From DYIU01 sp038326775 (lineage in GTDB: Bacteria; Actinomycetota; Geothermincolia; Fen-727; Anoxymicrobiaceae): a DNA stretch of 64,000 bases. Within the stretch, counting starts at the first letter, position 1; every line of letters begins with the position of its first letter. The position numbers were made by a program, and so were the translations under genes. The notes below the pieces were generated by a model. The model did no database searches, had not been told where the DNA came from, and was given only the letters and a program-made list of their open reading frames with translations. The stretch lies in contig JBBQKJ010000004.1 in NCBI GenBank assembly GCA_038326775.1, positions 1 to 64,000 on the forward strand, written 5' to 3'. Positions 7,722-17,636 of this stretch are shown here, in pieces.

Positions 7722-8876
7722 TTGTTCCCACGCTCCGGCCTCAAGATAGCCCGCATACTGGGGATCGATATCGTGGTCAACCCCACCTGGCTCCTTATCT
7801 TCGCGCTGGTGGTGTTCTCTATGTCCGAGACGTTCCGGACCGCGCTCAACGGCGTGACGGTCGTCGGCGGCAGGGTCTTTCCCGGCGGGCCCTGGCCCTG
7901 GGTCGCCGGCTTCATCACCGCCCTGGCGTTCTTCGCCTGCCTGCTGGCCCACGAGCTGTCTCACAGCATCGTCGCGAAGAGGAACGGCATTTCCATCAAC
8001 CGCATCACCCTCTTCATCTTCGGCGGCGTGGCGGAGATGAGCGAGGATGTGCCGTCCGCGAGCATCGAGCTGAAGATGGCCGTCGCCGGCCCGCTCATGA
8101 CGTTCATGCTCTTCGGCGCCTTCTACGGTTTCTACCGGCTCGCCTTCGCCCTCGACGCCGGGCCGGTGATAATAGCGCCGCTGTTCTACCTGGCCGGCCT
8201 CAACCTCTTCATCGGCGTCTTCAACCTCCTCCCGGGCTTCCCGCTCGACGGGGGCAGGGTCCTGCGCGCGATACTCTGGAAGACCACGGGGGACCTCCGC
8301 AAGGCCACCCGCGCGGCGAGCATCGGAGGCCAGGTAGTGGCGGCCCTCATCGCGGCGTGGGGCGTGTATCTCATCGTTATCCGCGTACCCGTAAGCGGCG
8401 TATGGCTGCTGCTCATAGGTGTTTTCGTATTCCAGCTGTCTCGCGCGGGCTACCGGCAGACGCTCCTCAGGCTGGCCACGGCGGACGCGCGCGTAAGCGA
8501 CGTCATGTACACCGACGTCCCGGTCATCGACGCGAGCACCACGCTCACCGACCTTCGGAACAATTACTTCTCGGCTTACCACCTGCCCGCTTTCCCTGTC
8601 ACCGACACGGGCAGGCTCGTCGGCATAGTGGGCAGGGAGGACCTCGCGTCGGTGGCGCCCGCGGAGTGGGACATCCTGGACACCGGCCGCGTTGCCAGGC
8701 CGCTCGAGCCCGGCCAGGTCGTCGGGCCGGACACGACGCTTGACCACTTCATGCGGGGAGCGCTGTCGGGGCAGGAGTACGTCCTTGTGGCGGAGGGGGA
8801 CGAGGTCAAAGGCATCGTGACCCGGGACGAGCTGACTCGTTACATAGACACCCGGGTCAAGCTCGCGGGGCGCTGA
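7722..8876 (+). CDS. Site-2 protease family (M50) membrane metalloprotease with CBS domains
   Basis: A 384-residue intramembrane zinc protease of the Rip3/SpoIVFB-like class. The N-terminal half has about six membrane segments, with zinc motif HELSH at residues 77-81 and the second-ligand region NLLPGFPLDGGR near residue 172. The C-terminal half holds two CBS domains that usually bind adenine nucleotides and gate the protease. It starts at TTG (7722) with GGAG upstream, 12 bases after the kinase stop. CBS-containing S2Ps often cleave membrane-bound regulators, but no obvious anti-sigma or pro-protein substrate is in this operon. A nucleotide-sensing link to the salvage genes is speculation. 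Confidence 0.88.
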   Translation: MFPRSGLKIARILGIDIVVNPTWLLIFALVVFSMSETFRTALNGVTVVGGRVFPGGPWPWVAGFITALAFFACLLAHELSHSIVAKRNGISINRITLFIFGGVAEMSEDVPSASIELKMAVAGPLMTFMLFGAFYGFYRLAFALDAGPVIIAPLFYLAGLNLFIGVFNLLPGFPLDGGRVLRAILWKTTGDLRKATRAASIGGQVVAALIAAWGVYLIVIRVPVSGVWLLLIGVFVFQLSRAGYRQTLLRLATADARVSDVMYTDVPVIDASTTLTDLRNNYFSAYHLPAFPVTDTGRLVGIVGREDLASVAPAEWDILDTGRVARPLEPGQVVGPDTTLDHFMRGALSGQEYVLVAEGDEVKGIVTRDELTRYIDTRVKLAGR

Positions 8877-8895
8877 GGCGGGGAGCGTGGGAGTC

Positions 8896-9135
8896 ATGGA
8901 CATCCGGGTCAAGGTAGCGACAATCCTGCTGGGGAAAGCGGTGCCGCCCCTCGAGCTTTCGAGCTTCGGGTTGGAGGTCCCCGTCGGCATGGACGTCGAA
9001 AGCCTGGTCGCGTCGCTCGGCATACCGGCGGGCCTGGTGGGCTCGGTGACGGTTAACAACCGCCGCAGCCCCCTGGGACGGGTGCTGGCGCCGGGCGACA
9101 CGGTGGCGATAATCCCGGCGATTTCCGGAGGATAG
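8896..9135 (+). CDS. MoaD/ThiS-family sulfur-carrier protein
   Basis: A 79-residue beta-grasp protein ending in the diagnostic ISGG C-terminus, the site of adenylation and thiocarboxylation. The strand pattern VTVNNRRSPLGRVLAPGDTV matches MoaD/ThiS. A GTG at 8887 could add three residues, but ATG 8896 has the better-spaced GGGAG site. It is directly followed, three bases later, by an E1-like ThiF/HesA protein, the expected activating enzyme. No other molybdopterin, thiamine or siderophore genes are nearby, so the end product (tungsten/molybdenum cofactor, thiazole or another thiolated product) is open. Confidence 0.85.
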   Translation: MDIRVKVATILLGKAVPPLELSSFGLEVPVGMDVESLVASLGIPAGLVGSVTVNNRRSPLGRVLAPGDTVAIIPAISGG

Positions 9136-9138
9136 GAA

Positions 9139-10002
9139 ATGAAAGAAGCCGTGTTAGAGGCATTGCGCGAGGCTGCTGTGGACCGCCTCGAGGGAAGCAC
9201 CACCTGCAGTTGCCTTTCCATGCGGGCAATTCGTGAGATAGCCACCCACCTGGGCCTCCCATGCCGCGAGCTTGCGGCGATAGGGCTGGAGAACGGCTTC
9301 GTGCCCCTGCGCTACGTAAAGAACATCGGGACCCTCGGCCTCGAGGGCCAGGCCACGCTGCTGCGGTCGAAGGCCGTGGTGACAGGCTCGGGAGGCATCG
9401 GGGGCCAGGCGGCCGAACTGCTGGTGCGTATGGGTTTCGGCGCGGTTTCCCTCATCGACCCCGACGTCTTCGACGAGACCAACCTCAACCGGCAGAACTT
9501 CGCCTGCGGGGACGTCCTGGGGATGCCCAAGGTGGAGGTAGTGCGGGACCGCCTGCTCGAGATAGACCAGGACGTGGAGGTGACCGCCCACCGCCTGGCC
9601 GCGGACCGCGACAACCTGCCGGGCCTTCTCGAGGGGGCCGGAGTGGTGATCGACGCCCTCGACAACCTCGACGACCGGCTGCTCCTCCAGGAAGCGGCCG
9701 CGAAGCAGGGCGTCGTCATGGTGCACGGCGCGATAGCCGGCTCCTCGCTGCAGGTTACCACCATATACCCGGGCGACCCTGGGATAGCGAGCTTCGTGCC
9801 CCCGCGCGTGGGCACCGAGAAGACCCGGGGCATCGAGGTGGAGACCGGCAACCCGGCGACGACCCCCGCTCTCGCCGCGGCCATCCAGGTGCAGGAGGCC
9901 GTAAAGGCCCTGCTGGGCAGGGAATCGACTCTGCGCGGAAAGATGCTCTACCTCGACCTGGAAGACTGGACGTTTGAATTTATCGAGCTGAGCGCACGCT
10001 AG
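9139..10002 (+). CDS. HesA/MoeB/ThiF-family E1-like adenylyltransferase
   Basis: A 287-residue enzyme predicted to adenylate the C-terminal glycine of the neighbouring carrier. The nucleotide-binding loop GSGGIGG is at residues 83-89, followed by the acidic SLIDPDVFDETNLNRQ motif and DALDNLDDR, all typical of the family. The first 60 residues are an extra segment with cysteines at 23, 25 and 42. After the cysteine in NFACGD no cysteine remains, so both CxxC zinc pairs and the ThiF-type catalytic cysteine are absent. It therefore probably adenylates only, with a separate sulfur donor. The ATG has GGAGG upstream. It is the last gene of the operon. Confidence 0.85.
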   Translation: MKEAVLEALREAAVDRLEGSTTCSCLSMRAIREIATHLGLPCRELAAIGLENGFVPLRYVKNIGTLGLEGQATLLRSKAVVTGSGGIGGQAAELLVRMGFGAVSLIDPDVFDETNLNRQNFACGDVLGMPKVEVVRDRLLEIDQDVEVTAHRLAADRDNLPGLLEGAGVVIDALDNLDDRLLLQEAAAKQGVVMVHGAIAGSSLQVTTIYPGDPGIASFVPPRVGTEKTRGIEVETGNPATTPALAAAIQVQEAVKALLGRESTLRGKMLYLDLEDWTFEFIELSAR

Positions 10003-10291
10003 CCTCGCGGCTCTGCGGCTCGGAGCACGGCCTGCCGGCGCCCCCGCGGCGCTCCGCTCCCCGGTCGCGCAGCCATACCACCTGGCACTCATCGCCCTGG
10101 CGCTCATCGCCTTGCCCGCCTGCGTCTCGCTGCCCGGTGTCGAAACACCCGAGGCGCCCGCAGGTGAGGAAAAGCACCGCGAGCGAACACGCGCCGAGCG
10201 CCAGGGGCAGGACCCACCATGCACCCGCGGACTCGAGCGAGCCAACCGATATCAGAAGTGTCACCGCGCTGATTCCCGTTATTGCCTTCAT
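10003..10291 (-). CDS. Possible small two-helix membrane protein (DUF2892-like)
   Basis: The 419-base interval between the E1-like gene and the SAF protein has one candidate gene on the opposite strand, reading from ATG 10291. Its first 50 residues contain two hydrophobic helices (around ITGISAVTLLISVG and AWWVLPLALGACSLAVLF) and a CGRLGC motif, reminiscent of DUF2892/YgaP-type membrane segments. The rest is Arg/Gly-rich and of low complexity, runs to about 9980 overlapping the 3' end of the E1-like gene, and looks non-coding, so the true 3' end is uncertain. There is no clear ribosome site. It may be a pseudogene or chance ORF. Confidence 0.3.
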
Positions 10292-10349
10292 GGTACGTAT
10301 CTTAGCAGGCGCCTGGTACATGAAAATCCGCCCACTACAGCGGTTCGCC

Positions 10350-10378
10350 TTGACGGTTTGCTTGTACTGCTATATGAT
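10350..10378 (+). promoter_or_regulatory. Sigma-70-type promoter for the SAF-domain gene
   Basis: TTGACG (10350-10355) and TATGAT (10373-10378) with a 17-base spacer lie 43 bases before the start codon at 10422. Confidence 0.7.
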
Positions 10379-10421
10379 GTGATTGCACTGCCGGACCCTC
10401 TCCACTAAGCCATAGAGCGAT

Positions 10422-11096
10422 ATGAAGCTAAATGAACTGATAAGGGCGCGTACCAGGCTGAATACGGCGGTGGGGGTGGTGTTCGCGATCGTCACCGGCC
10501 TGCTGCTCCTCGGCTATCTTTCGAGCCTGCTCAGAAGCGGCGGCGAGGGGCCCGTCCTCAGCATCCCCGTGGCCGGGGCCGACATAGAGACCGGCGCCGT
10601 CATCGGCGCCGAGATGATATCCACCGGTAAGGTCACCAGAAAGTACCTCGTGCCTGGCACCGTGAGGGTGCGGGAAGACATCACCGGCGCCCGGGCGCTC
10701 CGCTTCATCGGCAAGGGCGAGCCGTTCACATCATCCTCCCTCGCCGGCCCCAACGGGGAGGGCACCCTGTCCGCGCGCATCCCGGCCAACTCGAGGGCCT
10801 ACTCGCTGCAGCTTTCAAGCGGCTCCGGGGCGGGGCCCCTGCGGCCGGGAGACCGCCTCGACGTGCTTGCCACCACCGGCGACCCGCCGAAGACGGCCAC
10901 CCTCCTTCGCGAGCGGCTCGTTCTGGACGTCACCGGCGCCCGGGCGGCAGGTGAGGGGAGCGAGGCGGCGCAAGCCGCCCTCAACGTGACGCTCCTGGTC
11001 TCGCCGCAGGAGGCGGAGATGCTGGCGCAGGCCGAGTCCGTCGGGGAGATAGCCGTGTCTTTGTGCCCCATCGCACCGGCGGCGGGGCAGAGGTAG
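10422..11096 (+). CDS. SAF-domain protein, CpaB/RcpC-like
   Basis: A 224-residue protein with one N-terminal membrane helix (about residues 18-38), a SAF domain (about 48-115) and a RcpC/CpaB-type domain with the GDRLDVLAT segment near residue 140. CpaB proteins are periplasmic components of Flp/Tad pilus assembly, and SAF domains bind saccharides or pyruvyl groups. No TadA, TadB or Flp pilin is in the window, so this may be an orphan or part of a dispersed system. It has its own promoter and is followed, tail to tail, by the LCP gene eight bases downstream. Start ATG 10422 has only a weak ribosome site. Confidence 0.7.
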   Translation: MKLNELIRARTRLNTAVGVVFAIVTGLLLLGYLSSLLRSGGEGPVLSIPVAGADIETGAVIGAEMISTGKVTRKYLVPGTVRVREDITGARALRFIGKGEPFTSSSLAGPNGEGTLSARIPANSRAYSLQLSSGSGAGPLRPGDRLDVLATTGDPPKTATLLRERLVLDVTGARAAGEGSEAAQAALNVTLLVSPQEAEMLAQAESVGEIAVSLCPIAPAAGQR

Positions 11097-11104
11097 GAGG
11101 CGCT

Positions 11105-12583
11105 TCAGCTGAACGACTTGACGCGCTTGCCTAGGTTCTCGAAGTCAACGGCGGGCTTCATCACCCTTCCGTATATCGAGATGAGGTTGGGCGTGGCGAA
11201 ATTGCTGCCCAGCACGATGACCACCGGCGAGTTGTACCCTCCGGCGATCTGGTCGTCCTGGACGACGTCCGCGCCCGCCAGTTCGGGCACAGACGCCTTG
11301 AGGCCGTCGATCCTGTCCCTGGCTTCCTTGCGGTAGATTATGGTGGTCTTCATGTGTGCCTGCTTAGCCACCCCTTCGAAGACCTTCTCGTGTCCCATCA
11401 TCCTCAGCTCCTGGGCAACGGTCTGCACCATCCAGGCGACCGCCTTTGTCCCGCCCAGCACGGTCACCACGTCGGCGTCCGGCCCGAAAAGCTCCTCTAC
11501 CCTCCGCGAGTCGGGCGAGGCAAGCTTCGCCCTGAGCTCCGGCGATATCGAGGTGTTCAGCTTGACCTCGGAGGCCACCTGGGCCAGCAGCGGCATGTTC
11601 GCAACGAAGTAGCTGGCGCCGCCGATGGTCTTGGCGTCGCCAGGCACGGTCACGAACTGCGCGCTCTCGACCTTGAAGCCCCGGAGCTCCTCGGCAAGGT
11701 TCGTGAGCTGCCCCGCGCTGTAATCCATCTGGCAGGTCGAGGCGATGATGTCCACAAGCTGCTTGGCCTTCCATACGTCCTTCATGGTCTCGGCCTTGTG
11801 CATGAGCGCCTTGAGGAAAGCCTGCTGGCTCGTAATCCTGTCGATGTCGCCGCCGGGGAGCTTCCTGCTCCGCACGATCACCAGCGCCTGCTCGCCGTCG
11901 AGCATGAGGTCGCCCGAGGGCAGGTTGCCCGCGTGGGGGTCGTTGATGGGGGTGTTGAGGTGGATGGGCACCCCGCCGATGCTGTTGATTATCTTTTTGA
12001 AGCCGTCGAAGTTCATGCTGATGAAGTGGTGCACGTCTACGCCCAGCAGCGACTGGACGGCTTCGATGGCGCCCGACGGGCCGCCGAAAGCGTGCGCGGC
12101 GTTTATCTTGTTGGTGCCGCGGCCGGGAAGCTCAACCTTGGTGTCGCGCGGTATCGAGAGGACCACCGCCCTCTTGTCGCGCTCCTGCAGGCAGACCAGC
12201 ATCATCACATCAGAGCGGCACCAGCCGCCTTCACCCTTGTTGCTGCCCTTGTCGCTGCCCATTATGAGCGTGTTGACGCTCTCGTCCGGGTTGGTCGAAA
12301 GGGTGGCGAGAGCCTTGGCGACCTCTTTCTTCTCGGTTCCCGAAGGCTGCCACTGCTTCTCTTTGAACGACAGGTAGACCCGCGCGCCGAGCTTGCCGAT
12401 AGGCTTGGCGTAGTAGCCGGCCGCGCCACCCGCCGTCAGGCCGACCATGAAGAAGGCCGCGAACCAGACCCAGTTGTACGACCCGCGCCTTCGAGGCTGC
12501 TTACCTTTCGCGCGCTTTCTGAGGTCTTTTCGGCGCCCGCGCGCCTCCCGGTATGAAATGCCCTGCGTTGAGTGCTTTCCCAT
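11105..12583 (-). CDS. LytR-CpsA-Psr (LCP) family cell-wall glycopolymer ligase
   Basis: A 492-residue membrane-anchored enzyme that attaches teichoic-acid-like or capsular glycopolymers from lipid-linked precursors to peptidoglycan. A basic cytoplasmic tail (1-36), one membrane helix (about 38-57), the LCP catalytic domain with LSIPRDTKVELP, NKINAAHAFGG and the arginine-rich RITSQQAFLKAL, and a C-terminal LytR_C domain (about 390-470) are visible. The Arg/Asp cluster in CRSDVMM fits the polyprenyl-phosphate binding site. The ATG follows AAGGAACA. The gene is monocistronic and faces the SAF gene tail to tail. The GEGGW insertion before CRSD is unusual but small. Confidence 0.88.
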   Translation of the reverse strand: MGKHSTQGISYREARGRRKDLRKRAKGKQPRRRGSYNWVWFAAFFMVGLTAGGAAGYYAKPIGKLGARVYLSFKEKQWQPSGTEKKEVAKALATLSTNPDESVNTLIMGSDKGSNKGEGGWCRSDVMMLVCLQERDKRAVVLSIPRDTKVELPGRGTNKINAAHAFGGPSGAIEAVQSLLGVDVHHFISMNFDGFKKIINSIGGVPIHLNTPINDPHAGNLPSGDLMLDGEQALVIVRSRKLPGGDIDRITSQQAFLKALMHKAETMKDVWKAKQLVDIIASTCQMDYSAGQLTNLAEELRGFKVESAQFVTVPGDAKTIGGASYFVANMPLLAQVASEVKLNTSISPELRAKLASPDSRRVEELFGPDADVVTVLGGTKAVAWMVQTVAQELRMMGHEKVFEGVAKQAHMKTTIIYRKEARDRIDGLKASVPELAGADVVQDDQIAGGYNSPVVIVLGSNFATPNLISIYGRVMKPAVDFENLGKRVKSFS

Positions 12584-12969
12584 TGTTCCTTATACGTTGC
12601 AGAAGACTCCAAAGCGCCTTCTATGTTAATCGTTAAGCCGGTACCCGGCAACTTCCTTCCCGCCCCGATGCCTGTGGCCCCGGCGTGTCTGCCCGCAATT
12701 ATGGTAGAGACGACCCGGGCGGGCCGCGGGTTCTTCCGAATATCACCAGGAATCTATTTAATCAACATACGTTACATATTGAATAAAGAAGTTCATTTAA
12801 GAATTATTAGGTCATATATTCAACATAACCAACTCTAATACATCCTATTAACAAGCGATTTTCCGGCATTTCAAGCCGTTCAAGCACTGGTTCTTGCCGC
12901 AAGTATTCTATAAAAACCTCTTGTCGCGCCCTATGTAGTGTGCTACGATTCCATCAGTATCAATATATA
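12584..12969. other. Divergent intergenic region with AT-rich island
   Basis: This region separates the LCP gene (-) and a small membrane-protein gene (+). Bases about 12755-12870 are strikingly AT-rich (runs such as TATTTAATCAACATACG and GAATTATTAGG) compared with the 63% GC surroundings. No convincing ORF is present: an 88-codon frame starting at 12572 lacks a ribosome site and protein-like composition. The only regulatory site I can support is the promoter at 12921-12949. Confidence 0.5.
12921..12949 (+). promoter_or_regulatory. Sigma-70-type promoter for the small membrane-protein gene
   Basis: TTGTCG (12921-12926) and TACGAT (12944-12949) are 17 bases apart. Transcription would begin near 12956, which excludes the upstream in-frame GTG at 12940 as the start. 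Confidence 0.6.
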
Positions 12970-13466
12970 GTGTTCCTCGAGAAGCACTGTGGGGTCGTTT
13001 TGGAGATTTTGCTGCTTCTGTTGCTGGTGGCAAGCGCGGGAGTGTTCTTCCTCCCGGACATCCTCAGGGAACGCACGCTCGACTCGCCCATCGACACCAT
13101 ATCGGATTTCAAGCGGGGGATGACAGTCTTGGCGGTCAGTACGCATAACTACGAGCCCGCGAGGGGCCAGTATTACGCGAGCGCGGGCGGACAGCCCGAG
13201 TCGTACGTGCGCCGCGGCAGTTATTCAGACCGGGACGACTCCTCCGACTCGGAGATCATGCCTTACCCGAGAAACAAGGTGCACGCCGAGATGGAGACAC
13301 GCCGCAGCAGGATAATCGCGCTCCTCCTGGTTGTGACGCTCGCGACCGGGATAGCGGCCATCATCCCGGGTATCCGCTGGATAATCCCGGTGCACATCAC
13401 CATGCTGCTGATACTGGCGATCTACATCGGGCTGGTGATCCTGCTCCCTAACTTCGAGAGGCGCCG

Positions 13467-13470
<4 letters not shown>
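12970..13470 (+). CDS. Small membrane protein of unknown function
   Basis: I do not recognise this protein. It has a hydrophobic N-terminal helix (ILLLLLLVASAGVFFLPDI), a hydrophilic and acidic middle of about 75 residues rich in Tyr, Ser and Asp (YSDRDDSSDSE), and two further membrane helices at the C-terminus. Start choice is uncertain: GTG 12970 lies just after the predicted transcription start and would be nearly leaderless, while TTG 13000 has GGGG six bases upstream. A GTG at 12940 overlaps the promoter. Its TAG stop shares the palindrome CTAG with the convergent clpB stop, so the two genes overlap by four bases at 13467-13470. Confidence 0.6.
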
Positions 13471-16061
<2,591 letters not shown>

Positions 16062-16102
16062 TTCCTTTCGTCCTCCCGTTTGAACAAGTCACCGACCTAT
16101 TC

Positions 16103-16132
16103 TTTATACAGGGAGGGAAGCCTGCCGGGCAA
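16103..16132 (-). promoter_or_regulatory. Promoter for clpB
   Basis: On the minus strand TTGCCC (16127-16132) and TATAAA (16103-16108) are separated by 18 bases, about 45 bases before the clpB start codon. Confidence 0.6.
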
Positions 16133-16170
16133 GTACTCCGCGCGGTCGGGAAGCCGGGCGGCGTATCGGC

Positions 16171-16176
16171 TACAAT
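16171..16176 (+). promoter_or_regulatory. Possible -10 box for the MFS gene
   Basis: TACAAT lies 42 bases before the ATG at 16218. The -35 region is GC-rich and poor, so support is weak. Confidence 0.3.
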
Positions 16177-16217
16177 ATGTTGCATGTGCTCAACCGGATT
16201 GGAAGAAGAGGCTCTTT

Positions 16218-17597
16218 ATGCCTGACGGCGCCGGCACGCCGAACCTCGCCGGCCAGATGGGCGACGTGAAGCAGCAGTTCGGGCTCCTGGTGCGCAACAG
16301 GAACTTCATGAAGCTCTTCTGGGGGCAGCTCGTCTCCAGCATGGGCGACTGGCTGACCACGCTTGCCCTGATGTCGCTGGTGTGGCGCATCACCGGCTCC
16401 TCGCTCGCCGTCGGCGGGATGGTAGCCTTCAGGGTGGTGCCCGCGCTTCTCTCAGGGCCCATCGCCGCCCACATCACCGACCGGGTCGACCGCCGAAAGC
16501 TGATGATCGGCTGTGACATCTCGCGCGGGGTCATCGTCCTCGCCGCGCCGTTCATGACAAGGGTGTGGGCGGTTTACGTCCTGCTGTTCTTCCTGGAGGG
16601 CACCAGCATTATCTGGCTCGCGGCGCGGGACGCGAGCATCCCCAACCTGGTCGATGACGAACAGCTGACCATGGCAAACTCGCTCTCCATGGCGACCACT
16701 TACGGCGTGATACCTCTCGCGGCAATCCTTTTCACGTTCATCACCGTGCCCTCTCCGCTGACGCGCCTCTTCATAAGCGGGGGGTTCTTCGCCGGGCACC
16801 CGACGGCGTTCGCGTTCTTCATCGACTCGCTCACGTTCTTCATCTCGGCAACGTTCTTCTACCGGATGCACCTGCTCTCACCGAAAGACCACCTCGACAT
16901 GGAGGAGGTCCCGAAGTTCGGCGAGTCCCTGACGTTCGCGTGGAGGCACCCGTTCACCCGCTCGCTGATGCTCGGCGTCGCGGTCGGCTGCATGGGGGGC
17001 GGGAGCCTCTACGCTGTAGGCATCGGCTACGTCAAGGAGGTGCTGGGCGCCAGGAGCGACGCGGCGTTCGGCCTGCTGATGGCGCTGTTCGGGCTGGGGA
17101 TGATAGCCGGGGTCGCCGCGCTGCAGCTGCTGGTCAAGCGCGAGGAGAAGCCGTGGATGCTGCGCATGGCCCTCGTCGTCCTGGGCGGCATCATGGTGGG
17201 GATGAGCTTCGTTCATGTCGCGGTGATGGCGTTCCTCCTGGCCGGGTTCTTCGGCGCGGCCTTCGGGATCCTGTTCGTGGTGGCGGTGACCATGATGCAG
17301 GAGCACGTCGACGACGCCGACCGCGGCAAGGCGTTCGCCGCTTTTCACGCGGTCTCGAGGATATTCCTCGTGGTCGGCGCGGGCCTGGCGGGCGCCATCG
17401 CCGGGCTGTTCGGGGTGAAAACCCTGCGCGTCTTCGGCGTAGCTTACCAGGTATATGGATACTCGGTGGCGCTCTTCGTGGCCGGTGTGATGATAGCCTC
17501 GGTATCGCTTGCGCCTTTCGGCGATAAGAAGGAGCGGATGCGCGACTACTTCGCAAGGGACAAGAACCCGGTGGCGGCCGAGCCCGGGGATTCCTGA
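16218..17597 (+). CDS. Major facilitator superfamily exporter (MFS_3/EntS-like)
   Basis: A 459-residue integral membrane protein with about twelve hydrophobic segments. The N-terminal SSMGDWLTTLALMSLVWRITGSS and the following DRVDRRKLMIGCDISRG (the MFS motif-A loop between helices 2 and 3) are typical of the MFS_3 drug and siderophore efflux group. A glycine-rich GALFGLGMIAGVAAL-like helix lies in the second half. ATG 16218 was chosen because it is preceded by GAAGAGG and starts a normal-length protein; the reading frame stays open far upstream only because it lies antisense to clpB. It is monocistronic and its substrate is unknown. Confidence 0.82.
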   Translation: MPDGAGTPNLAGQMGDVKQQFGLLVRNRNFMKLFWGQLVSSMGDWLTTLALMSLVWRITGSSLAVGGMVAFRVVPALLSGPIAAHITDRVDRRKLMIGCDISRGVIVLAAPFMTRVWAVYVLLFFLEGTSIIWLAARDASIPNLVDDEQLTMANSLSMATTYGVIPLAAILFTFITVPSPLTRLFISGGFFAGHPTAFAFFIDSLTFFISATFFYRMHLLSPKDHLDMEEVPKFGESLTFAWRHPFTRSLMLGVAVGCMGGGSLYAVGIGYVKEVLGARSDAAFGLLMALFGLGMIAGVAALQLLVKREEKPWMLRMALVVLGGIMVGMSFVHVAVMAFLLAGFFGAAFGILFVVAVTMMQEHVDDADRGKAFAAFHAVSRIFLVVGAGLAGAIAGLFGVKTLRVFGVAYQVYGYSVALFVAGVMIASVSLAPFGDKKERMRDYFARDKNPVAAEPGDS

Positions 17598-17636
17598 AAA
17601 GCGGCGCGGCGCGGGCCTTGACAGCCTGCGCGGCTC

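Noticed and set aside
16062..16140. CIRCE or HAIR heat-shock operator before clpB
   Set aside because: No CIRCE inverted repeat and no CTTGAGT/ACTCAAG pair with the right spacing could be found.
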